A DNA stretch of 64,000 nucleotides, from the NCBI GenBank assembly GCA_964488555.1, contig CAZAUF010000002.1:62001-126000 (forward strand), written 5' to 3'. The notes under the pieces were generated by a model. That model made no database searches and had not been told where the DNA came from. It saw only the letters and a list, made by a program, of their open reading frames with translations. A program made the translations under genes and the position numbers. The first letter of the stretch is position 1. Every line of letters starts with the position of its first letter. Shown here in pieces: positions 49,270-56,230 of the stretch. The DNA comes from UBA2112 sp964488555. GTDB lineage: Bacteria; Patescibacteriota; Saccharimonadia; Saccharimonadales; Saccharimonadaceae.

Positions 49270-50559
49270 CTATTTGGATTCCAGCAGTTCTTTCACGACG
49301 TCTGCGTCGTTCCAAGGTATCTTCTTGCCGTTTTCTATACGAAACTTCTCGTGTCCCATACCGGTGATAAGCACCATATCGCCCTTTTTCACGATGTCGA
49401 GCGCCTTCTTGATAGCATCGCGACGATCCGGTACCTCTGTCGTCTTGGCTTCACCTTTGGCATCTCGGATACCCTGCATAACCTCTGCTCGGATAGCATT
49501 TGGGTCTTCACTGTAACTCTCCTCGTCGGTCAGGATAATCCTATCGGCGAGACGAGCGGCAATTTCGCCCATGATCGGACGCTTACCCTTGTCTCGATCA
49601 CCAGTCGCGCCAAATACCAAAATGATGCGGTTTTTGGTTATCGCCTTGGCTGCACCGAGGAACTTCTCGAGCGCGTCAGGCGTGTGCGCATAGTCCACGA
49701 TCACATCGTATCCTAGTCCTTCTACGACGCGTTCGAATCGTCCCGGCACTACCTCTAGGTTCGCGATACCTTCTACGATATCGTTCAGATCAACGCCCAA
49801 CAGATACGCGGCAGACGCGGCCGCCGTCATGTTCGCTATATTGAACTCACCGGGTAACGCCGTGGCTAGCTCCAGCTTGTTCGTATGGTCTATCACTACA
49901 GTCGCCTCGCTCCCCTTGCGGTAGAGCTTGGTGTAGTCAATCCTCGCCTCAGCCTCATCATGCTTTCCGTAGGTGATTTTTTGCGCACCTGCCTGGTATT
50001 TATCGAAGTATTCATACCATTCATCGTCGCGATTCAGCACGATATAGCGCGGCGTGTGTGCAAACAGCTTGCTCTTGGCAGCCGCGTAATCCTCCATAGT
50101 CTTGTGATAGTCCAAGTGGTCCTGTGTTAGGTTGGTCATGATGGCCATGTGGATCGGCACCCCGTCCAGCTTATGCTGATCAAGCGCGTGGCTTGTCACC
50201 TCGAGTAACGTGTACTCCACCTTGGCTCGTCGAGCCTTGGCAAAAAATCGTTGCATCTCAGCCGTACTCGCGACCGTAGCGTTCAGGTCATTGATCTTGC
50301 GCTCACCTGCCACCTCTATGACCGCCGTCGTAAACATTGCTGTTTTGTGGCCTGCTTCCTTGAGAATCTCATTTAGATAGTTCAGGGTTGTCGTCTTGCC
50401 GTTCGTCCCGGTCACCGCGATGACTTTCAGCCCCTTTGACGGATTGCCGTACCGCGCGCGCACCACTCGCACCCGCCCCCTTCTGTACGTTCCCTCTAGT
50501 TTCTTGACCGCCTTTTTTGGCAGTACTTTGCGCGTTACCCTCACCAATCGCTGTTTCAT
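49270..50559 (-). CDS. Mur ligase, MurE-like, lacking the N-terminal domain
   Basis: Adds the third residue of the peptidoglycan stem or a similar amino-acid ligation. Central domain: VTGTNGKTTTLNYL (ATP loop), DHLDYHKTMEDYAAAK, NRDDEWYEY. C-terminal domain: DYAHTPDALEKF, VFGATGDRDKGKRPIMG, DEESYSEDPNAIR, where mDAP-type MurE has DNPR. The EDPN sequence fits a lysine-type or other substrate. The usual N-terminal uridine-binding domain is replaced by 40 basic residues. TAAAAT lies 6 nt before the ATG. 429 aa against about 490. Confidence 0.88.
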   Translation of the reverse strand: MKQRLVRVTRKVLPKKAVKKLEGTYRRGRVRVVRARYGNPSKGLKVIAVTGTNGKTTTLNYLNEILKEAGHKTAMFTTAVIEVAGERKINDLNATVASTAEMQRFFAKARRAKVEYTLLEVTSHALDQHKLDGVPIHMAIMTNLTQDHLDYHKTMEDYAAAKSKLFAHTPRYIVLNRDDEWYEYFDKYQAGAQKITYGKHDEAEARIDYTKLYRKGSEATVVIDHTNKLELATALPGEFNIANMTAAASAAYLLGVDLNDIVEGIANLEVVPGRFERVVEGLGYDVIVDYAHTPDALEKFLGAAKAITKNRIILVFGATGDRDKGKRPIMGEIAARLADRIILTDEESYSEDPNAIRAEVMQGIRDAKGEAKTTEVPDRRDAIKKALDIVKKGDMVLITGMGHEKFRIENGKKIPWNDADVVKELLESK

Positions 50560-50622
50560 AAAACTATTTTAGCACCGTTCCAGTCGTTTATCGTGCTAGT
50601 CGAACATGCTATGCTGTAAGCA

Positions 50623-51483
50623 ATGACTAAGCAAAAGCAGGATCGCCGCGCGAAGACACTTCCGACTAGCCATCCACAGAGGCTAACCGTCCTCATAGCC
50701 TCGGCTTGTACTGGTGTTATCGCGCTTTACTTTTCCATCCTCGCCATCGGCAACTTCCTGTCTCTCTTTGCATATGTTATCTTTTTCTGTAGCTTGGTGG
50801 CACCCTTCATTACAACCCGTCGCATCGGAAAGGGGTATGCAATTGTGACGTTAGCCGTCACATGCGTAATGATATTTATTCTAACTGCCGAAAGCTGGGG
50901 TCGAACGCTACCAATTTTAGGCGCCCAGTGTCACGGATATATGTACTCGCATCCATTATGTACGTATAGTGCCAAATCGTTTACATGGGCGCTCGGATCC
51001 GCCTTAATTCCGTGGCTTAGCATCTTATGCACCACATCAACCATGGTACAGATCGTCAATCACCGCAAGGGAGTATTGTTCGATTCTTCTTATTTTAAAT
51101 TAAAGCTACACAATCCGTTCGACAAAAAGTTAACAAAACTGCTGTGGACTTATGCTGGTTGGTTATCGATAGTTTTATGGATTGTAATCATCGTCATGGC
51201 AAGTTCTAGCGGATTTTTAGGCAAGCTCTTGCCACCAATGCACACAGAGGACTCCAATTTTGTAGCGAAGTGTATATTGCTCATTCCTATTGCAATTACT
51301 TCTTTCCTGCTTGTGTATAAAATGGATTTTCGTTCATTTACTGTGTCGAATAAGCCCCCCACGCTACGCCTTTGGTTGCGCATATTATCTGGAATACTTG
51401 TTACGGCCTTTGTATTGGTCATATCGTGGTATGCTTTCCTGTATTCTGTATTTACGCTTTCGTTCCTTTCCTTGTCTAGGTAG
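50623..51483 (+). CDS. Polytopic membrane protein, 286 aa
   Basis: Seven predicted helices: about 25-45, 48-65, 72-90, 120-145, 170-195, 215-235, 255-280. A basic N-terminus and the loop around HPLCTYSAKSF (Cys) lie in opposite sides. I recognise no family. TATGCT ends 7 nt before the ATG. Confidence 0.7.
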   Translation: MTKQKQDRRAKTLPTSHPQRLTVLIASACTGVIALYFSILAIGNFLSLFAYVIFFCSLVAPFITTRRIGKGYAIVTLAVTCVMIFILTAESWGRTLPILGAQCHGYMYSHPLCTYSAKSFTWALGSALIPWLSILCTTSTMVQIVNHRKGVLFDSSYFKLKLHNPFDKKLTKLLWTYAGWLSIVLWIVIIVMASSSGFLGKLLPPMHTEDSNFVAKCILLIPIAITSFLLVYKMDFRSFTVSNKPPTLRLWLRILSGILVTAFVLVISWYAFLYSVFTLSFLSLSR

Positions 51484-51487
51484 ACCG

Positions 51488-51529
51488 TGAAGATGCCCCA
51501 GGATTACTCCTAGAGCTTTGCTCTTCAGC
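51488..51529 (+). repeat. 42-bp repeat, copy 1
   Basis: Identical to 51901-51942 at 38 of 42 positions, with outer arms TGAAGA and TCTTCA. The inner arms are partly decayed here. It lies just after the polytopic membrane gene and may act as a terminator-like hairpin. Confidence 0.7.
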
Positions 51530-51553
51530 TATTTCAAATTCGTGTTTTGAGCT

Positions 51554-51868
51554 TCATTCCGTATCTTTTGCTCTAAGTGGCGTCCTGTGGAGACCCGCTT
51601 CTTCAGCTTCCTGCGCCGTGCAGTAAGGGTACTCTACCAATAGGGGTTTTATTTGATAATAGGGGCTATCTTCAGGTAAAAAATATGATCCACCGCCCAG
51701 AGTTGTGGTTTGCACTGGAAATCTCCCACATCGCACGGTCATATATGCGAAGGGGATTATATTGGTGAACCAGCCTAATGCTATCAGCAGTGCTAGTGAT
51801 ATTGAAATGATAATTATTTTTTTACGCGACAGTTGTCGTTTCTTTTTGTGTTTTTTGCTACTGGGCAT
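51554..51868 (-). CDS. Small membrane-anchored protein with conserved-looking Cys tail, 104 aa
   Basis: Basic start (SSKKHKKKRQLSRKK), one membrane helix (IIIISISLALLIALGWF), then about 65 outside residues with VRCGRFPVQTT, SYFLPEDSPYYQI and PYCTAQEAEEAGLHRT. Two Cys can pair. The C-terminal YCTAQEAEEAG looks like a conserved extracellular peptide but I cannot name it. Bounded by two copies of a 42-bp repeat. Confidence 0.65.
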   Translation of the reverse strand: MPSSKKHKKKRQLSRKKIIIISISLALLIALGWFTNIIPFAYMTVRCGRFPVQTTTLGGGSYFLPEDSPYYQIKPLLVEYPYCTAQEAEEAGLHRTPLRAKDTE

Positions 51869-51900
51869 ATGCTTATGATACTACAAGTGTCAGACAGACA

Positions 51901-51942
51901 TGAAGATGCCCCAGGATTACTCCTGGGGCATTGCTCTTCAGC
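51901..51942 (-). repeat. 42-bp repeat, copy 2, hairpin intact
   Basis: ATGCCCCAGG and CCTGGGGCAT form a perfect 10-bp stem inside TGAAGA/TCTTCA arms. Lies 13 bp beyond the stop of the secreted SGNH hydrolase gene and may terminate it. A 14-nt piece of the same repeat is inverted at 54121-54134, upstream of that gene. Confidence 0.7.
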
Positions 51943-51954
51943 CGAATGATAGGA

Positions 51955-54066
51955 CTAGCCTATCACATCCTCGGCAATCTCGGCATAGTGCTCATGCCCA
52001 GATTGATTCGGATGATACGAGTACTCGGTCTCCGGATAAGTGAAGGTGTTAAAATCACTGTCTCCACCATTGCAGATATGCTGACCCTCAAACGGTGACC
52101 CTGTATAGTTCGTATCCACATAGTGGAGACGAGTCTGCGATTCCATGGTGACAAGTTCGTCAACCGCTAGGGAAATCACGTTATCCAAGGCTTCCTGCAC
52201 GTACCACGCACCAGACAAATCTACCAACCCACACGTACCAGCATTTTGCTCGGCAATGTAGGGATAGTCCAGTACGTATACCTCCGCGTTTGGTGCTCGC
52301 ATCAGTATTTCCATGTAGGTGTCATAGAGATTATCGTAGAAATCAGGATCCTCGATAGCATCCATGATATCCGCATAACTCTGTGACGATGGACTACAGT
52401 CGGCGGCGTGGCAGGATTCGGCATAATCAGCAAATCCGACGTCATTACCACCAACAGTGATCGTGACCACATCAGTACTGCTCGTCAATGCATCGACTTG
52501 CGGCGGTTCGCCCCATGCACCGGTGCTAGACCCGCCATTGAGAACAGTATCCGTTGTCGCACCAGAACAGGCAACAAAATCCACCAGGTTGAGGTTGAGA
52601 TTGATGTCATCGTCGAGTAACCGCGGGTATGCGGCATCACTCCGGTGACATTCATTCACTCCGCCATTGTCGGTTCCCGACAGAAAGGGTGGATTACCCT
52701 CACCGCTCGAGAATGAATCACCCATGGCGACATACTGTAATCTTGGATCACTATGCCCAAGAATTTCGCCACGCGGATAATCCATACCAGCGCTGTCGAG
52801 AGCGATCTGGTATATGGTCTTGTCGGACCCTGTCGACCAGTAGTCACCGAAAACCGCGTACATCGTGTCATCGTAGAGACCCAGATTCGCATCCCCCATC
52901 CAGAATGTTGCGTCTTGATCGATTGCTTCGGTCGAGAACACATTGCGCAAATGTCCAGATGGCCCGAACATACTTATGAGCGTATGCCCCTGTTCGGTAG
53001 AGTGGATTGTCCTATGATACATACCCACTACATAGACGTTGCCGTTCGCGTCCACCTTCTCGAAGCTATTGGTGGTCGAGAAGCTACCGGCAGGCCATGG
53101 ATTGTAAAGACAGCTCGACACAGTGTCGCCTGTGCGATGAACGATTTCCGCGGCCGCACCATAACTACAGTGAGACGGGCTTGTGACAAGCACGTCGCCA
53201 TTCGGCATCATCCTCAGACGATTATCTTGCGTCCATGCAGGCACCTCACGAAGTGTTTCCGTGCCGTCTGCATTGCGGAAATACATGTATGATTTGCCCG
53301 ACGTGCCATACACACCGGAGTTATCATCGATCTGCACGGCTAAGTTACCATCCTTGCCGACCGTATGATAATCATACACATAGACGCCCGATGGAATCGT
53401 GAACGTCTTGCCCGTATCCACGGTCCCAGCATTGGTGAGATAGACGAACTTGTTGTTGTTCGCTCTGTATACCACACCGCTACTGTAGGGTGATGGGCCC
53501 ATTGGATCCGCCCACGCCTGAACCGCAACCTGCCAGTTAATGGAACCGTCCGACGGATCGATACTCATCATCTCGCGATTCGCAGAACATGACGAGTTGA
53601 GCCTGAGCGTAACATTACCGTCAGCACCCACGTTCACGCGATTGCTTGAGAATGACGAGACCTGGTTGCTGCACAGATCCACCAGGGTATTCTGCCACAA
53701 TAACGCACCGTTCTTATATGCAACGACGCGCTTTTTGTTGCTACTATTCATACCTGTTGCAATAATGGTCCCGTCATCTGTCACCGCATATTGCGGCGTT
53801 GATGTGTCGCATGCACCGTCTAGCCCTGTGTCGGTCGTCGTGACAACCACCCCCGTACTAGACAGAAGGGTATATTTGCCATTCGTGTGGTTTAGTAAAA
53901 CTCCGCCGCTTGGCGTAGACTCGACCATACACACATTACTGTCGACCGCTTGAGGCCAGCCCGGATCTGCTCCCGCCACCGTGGGCGAGATCATACCTAG
54001 CATTGCAGCCACCAGAATGGTAATACCGAAAATACTCAGATATCGGCTCACCTTATGTTTAGGCAT
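51955..54066 (-). CDS. Secreted SGNH/GDSL hydrolase with N-terminal propeller-like domain, 703 aa
   Basis: Signal peptide (YLSIFGITILVAAMLGMISPTVAGA). Residues about 35-435 have repeated Trp/Gly/Asp strands typical of a beta-propeller or PQQ-like domain (GSINWQVAV, WQNTLVDL). Residues about 440-703 are an SGNH hydrolase: block I GDSFSSGEG with the Ser, block III TVGGNDVGF, and YHPNQSGHEHYA with the catalytic Asp/His region. Six or more Cys in the hydrolase part. It would cleave esters outside the cell, possibly lipids of the host or prey. AGAGGAAG precedes the ATG. Confidence 0.86.
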   Translation of the reverse strand: MPKHKVSRYLSIFGITILVAAMLGMISPTVAGADPGWPQAVDSNVCMVESTPSGGVLLNHTNGKYTLLSSTGVVVTTTDTGLDGACDTSTPQYAVTDDGTIIATGMNSSNKKRVVAYKNGALLWQNTLVDLCSNQVSSFSSNRVNVGADGNVTLRLNSSCSANREMMSIDPSDGSINWQVAVQAWADPMGPSPYSSGVVYRANNNKFVYLTNAGTVDTGKTFTIPSGVYVYDYHTVGKDGNLAVQIDDNSGVYGTSGKSYMYFRNADGTETLREVPAWTQDNRLRMMPNGDVLVTSPSHCSYGAAAEIVHRTGDTVSSCLYNPWPAGSFSTTNSFEKVDANGNVYVVGMYHRTIHSTEQGHTLISMFGPSGHLRNVFSTEAIDQDATFWMGDANLGLYDDTMYAVFGDYWSTGSDKTIYQIALDSAGMDYPRGEILGHSDPRLQYVAMGDSFSSGEGNPPFLSGTDNGGVNECHRSDAAYPRLLDDDINLNLNLVDFVACSGATTDTVLNGGSSTGAWGEPPQVDALTSSTDVVTITVGGNDVGFADYAESCHAADCSPSSQSYADIMDAIEDPDFYDNLYDTYMEILMRAPNAEVYVLDYPYIAEQNAGTCGLVDLSGAWYVQEALDNVISLAVDELVTMESQTRLHYVDTNYTGSPFEGQHICNGGDSDFNTFTYPETEYSYHPNQSGHEHYAEIAEDVIG

Positions 54067-54120
54067 AGCTTTCTACTTCCTCTAGATTGTGAATGTACGT
54101 GTTCCTTTTTTACAGAGGAT

Positions 54121-54134
54121 AATAGCTGAAGAGC
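54121..54134 (-). repeat. Inverted 14-bp fragment of the 42-bp repeat
   Basis: AATAGCTGAAGAGC is the exact reverse complement of 51520-51533. It lies 55 bp upstream of the SGNH hydrolase start, so repeats of this kind flank the 51.5-54.1 kb segment. Confidence 0.5.
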
Positions 54135-54222
54135 CCTGCCATGCTATCATGCTCGACAATGTCGGTCAAATTTAATATTAAGCTTAAGTTAAACTACTGA
54201 ATTCCTTCGCTAACTCATCATG

Positions 54223-54228
54223 TATGAT
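54223..54228 (+). promoter_or_regulatory. -10 hexamer of tsaC, leaderless type
   Basis: TATGAT, 6 nt before ATG 54235; it favours this start over the ATG at 54220. Confidence 0.5.
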
Positions 54229-54234
54229 GGAAAC

Positions 54235-54789
54235 ATGCATATTGTCACATCCCAAGAAGCAGCCGACCTGCTAGCAAGCGGCGCTGTTGGTGTCATGCCG
54301 ACAGATACTATATACGGACTGGTAGCCGCTGCTGGCAACGAAGCCTCGGTCGAACGTTTTTATGCGCTAAAAAATCGAGAACAGAAACCCGGCACACTGA
54401 TAGCCGCAAGCACCGACCAGCTGCTATCCCTAGGAGTGCCACAGTCAGAAATCGACCAAGTTGCCAAGTACTGGCCCAATCCTGTCAGTGCTGTACTGAC
54501 TGTGAGCGGGCACGAATACCTACACCAAGGTGTAGGCACGCTGGCTATGCGCGTGGTTGCCGACGAAACTATTCGCGCACTTTTGGAGCAAACCGGACCG
54601 CTTATCACTAGCAGTGCCAATCAGCCTGGTAAGCCACCAGCTACGAATGTCGACGAGGCGATCACCTACTTCGGCGACAGTGTGGACTTCTATGTGGACG
54701 GCGGTACGGTCATCGCCGAAACCTCCACCATCATCCGCCCGACCGCCGAAGGCGTTGAAATTTTGCGCCAAGGCAGCATATCTCTATAA
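54235..54789 (+). CDS. tsaC: L-threonylcarbamoyladenylate synthase (Sua5/YrdC/TsaC)
   Basis: Makes threonylcarbamoyl-AMP from Thr, bicarbonate and ATP for the t6A37 base of ANN-reading tRNAs. The motif GVMPTDTIYGLVAAA at the N-terminus, KNREQKPGTL, then SANQPGKPPATN are YrdC hallmarks. 184 aa, single domain (no Sua5 C-terminal domain). Followed by tsaD after 19 nt, its pathway partner. ATG 54235 is chosen for its TATGAT 6 nt upstream. Confidence 0.93.
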   Translation: MHIVTSQEAADLLASGAVGVMPTDTIYGLVAAAGNEASVERFYALKNREQKPGTLIAASTDQLLSLGVPQSEIDQVAKYWPNPVSAVLTVSGHEYLHQGVGTLAMRVVADETIRALLEQTGPLITSSANQPGKPPATNVDEAITYFGDSVDFYVDGGTVIAETSTIIRPTAEGVEILRQGSISL

Positions 54790-54795
54790 TTTTGC

Positions 54796-54801
54796 TATAC
54801 T
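54796..54801 (+). promoter_or_regulatory. -10 hexamer of tsaD, leaderless type
   Basis: TATACT, 7 nt before GTG 54809; it supports the GTG start. Confidence 0.55.
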
Positions 54802-54808
54802 AACAGTA

Positions 54809-56041
54809 GTGAAAATTCTTGGTATCGAAAGTAGTTGTGACGAAACAGCCGCGTCCGTCGTCGAAGACGGTCGCAAATTGCTGTCTAATGTCGTCCACTC
54901 GCAAATCGACATCCATGCCCAATATGGCGGCGTGGTTCCTGAGGTGGCTGCCCGTAGCCACATAGAGGTCATTACCCCAGTAATCAACCAGGCTCTGACA
55001 GATGCTGGCTGCACCTGGGATGACATAGACACCATCGCCGTCACCTACGCACCAGGTCTTATAGGCTCCCTACTCATCGGTACGCTCGCCGCTCGAACGC
55101 TTGCGATTATTCACGACAAACCGTTGTATGCTATACATCACGTAGAGGCGCACGTGTACGCCAACTTTATCGTGGAACAAGAGCTTACAGACACCAGTAA
55201 GCGGGTGACGCGAGAATCCGAGCAACAAGAACGAATCGCGAGCGATTCTTCGCAGTTGCTGAATCACAGCGACAGGACCCGCGAGACAGTGCCGCTACGT
55301 GGCGAGCACGCTTTAGCGAGCGCAGCCAACGCCGCAAACGGTCCCCTTTCCCTTCCGTCCAAGCAGCCTGAGTTCCCTATGCTCGCCCTCATCGTATCCG
55401 GCGGCCACAGCCAGCTCGTCCTCTTTCGCGACCACGGAGATTACGAACTGCTCGGTCAAACCCAAGACGATGCTGTGGGAGAAGCCTTCGACAAGGTCGC
55501 CAAGATCATCGGCCTCCCCTACCCCGGCGGTCCATCCATCGCCAAGGCAGCCGAGACCGGCGACCCACACAAGTACACGTTTCCCAAGTCTAAACTCGAT
55601 AATCCATACAACTTTAGCTTCTCAGGCCTCAAGACAGCCGTTCTAAGGCGCGTTCAGTCCGAAACCGGTCATGATTACACATTCCCCTCTCACGAGCTTC
55701 CTGGGCTCTTAGACGACGCCACACGGGCAGACTTTGCCGCCAGTTTCCAGCACATTGCCGTAGAAACGCTCGTCGACAAGACAGAAAAAGCCTATCGTGA
55801 CTATTCCCCTGCTTCGGTCGTCATCGCAGGCGGCGTCGCAGCCAATCAAGAACTGCGCCGACAACTGAGGGAGCGACTTCCTGTCGACATCGAATACGCC
55901 CCTATGCAGCTCTGTACCGACAACGCTGCCATGATAGCAACATTAGGCTACTATATGGCACAAAAAACGGATCCAGCGGATCCATACAATTTCGAAGTCA
56001 TCCCTAGCCTGTCGATGACCAAGACCGCTTGGGCGCAATAG
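54809..56041 (+). CDS. tsaD: tRNA N6-adenosine threonylcarbamoyltransferase TsaD with insertion
   Basis: Transfers the threonylcarbamoyl group to A37 of tRNA. ILGIESSCDETAASVV at the start, the metal His pair in HVEAHVYANF, IVSGGHSQLVLF, FSFSGLKTAVLR and the C-terminal AGGVAANQELRRQL are all present. A low-complexity insertion of about 65 residues (Ser/Arg/Glu/Asp/Ala) sits between HVEAH and IVSGGH, making 410 aa instead of about 340. The start is GTG 54809. The longer open frame from 54557 runs through tsaC in another frame and is not used. Confidence 0.94.
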   Translation: MKILGIESSCDETAASVVEDGRKLLSNVVHSQIDIHAQYGGVVPEVAARSHIEVITPVINQALTDAGCTWDDIDTIAVTYAPGLIGSLLIGTLAARTLAIIHDKPLYAIHHVEAHVYANFIVEQELTDTSKRVTRESEQQERIASDSSQLLNHSDRTRETVPLRGEHALASAANAANGPLSLPSKQPEFPMLALIVSGGHSQLVLFRDHGDYELLGQTQDDAVGEAFDKVAKIIGLPYPGGPSIAKAAETGDPHKYTFPKSKLDNPYNFSFSGLKTAVLRRVQSETGHDYTFPSHELPGLLDDATRADFAASFQHIAVETLVDKTEKAYRDYSPASVVIAGGVAANQELRRQLRERLPVDIEYAPMQLCTDNAAMIATLGYYMAQKTDPADPYNFEVIPSLSMTKTAWAQ

Positions 56042-56100
56042 ATTTATCATCACTCCAGACCTCTTGCACCACTGGTGGTGTGCTATACTTATGGATGATA

Positions 56101-56122
56101 TTCATCTGTGAATACAGATGAA
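56101..56122 (+). other. Hairpin in the valS leader
   Basis: TTCATCTGT, loop GAAT, ACAGATGAA form a perfect 9-bp stem near the start of a leader of about 130 nt (TATACT at 56084-56089 is the likely -10). No T-box signature (AGGGTGGNACCGCG) is seen. A second weak pairing uses AAGCATAA and TTCATGCTTAT-like pieces. Confidence 0.4.
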
Positions 56123-56230
56123 AAGCATAACCTTTCTCGTGAAATGGAGACAAGCACAAGCCTTTTCCACGTGAAAAACCTCATGCTTATACGTGTAAAT
56201 TGAACAATAACTACCAGGATAAAGCCACGC

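Noticed and set aside
54557..54808. Upstream extension of tsaD to 54557
   Set aside because: It is the reading frame shadow of tsaC; the conserved TsaD start is GTG 54809 with its own -10.
56042..56230. T-box riboswitch upstream of valS
   Set aside because: The leader has a hairpin but no T-box sequence and no terminator/antiterminator pair.
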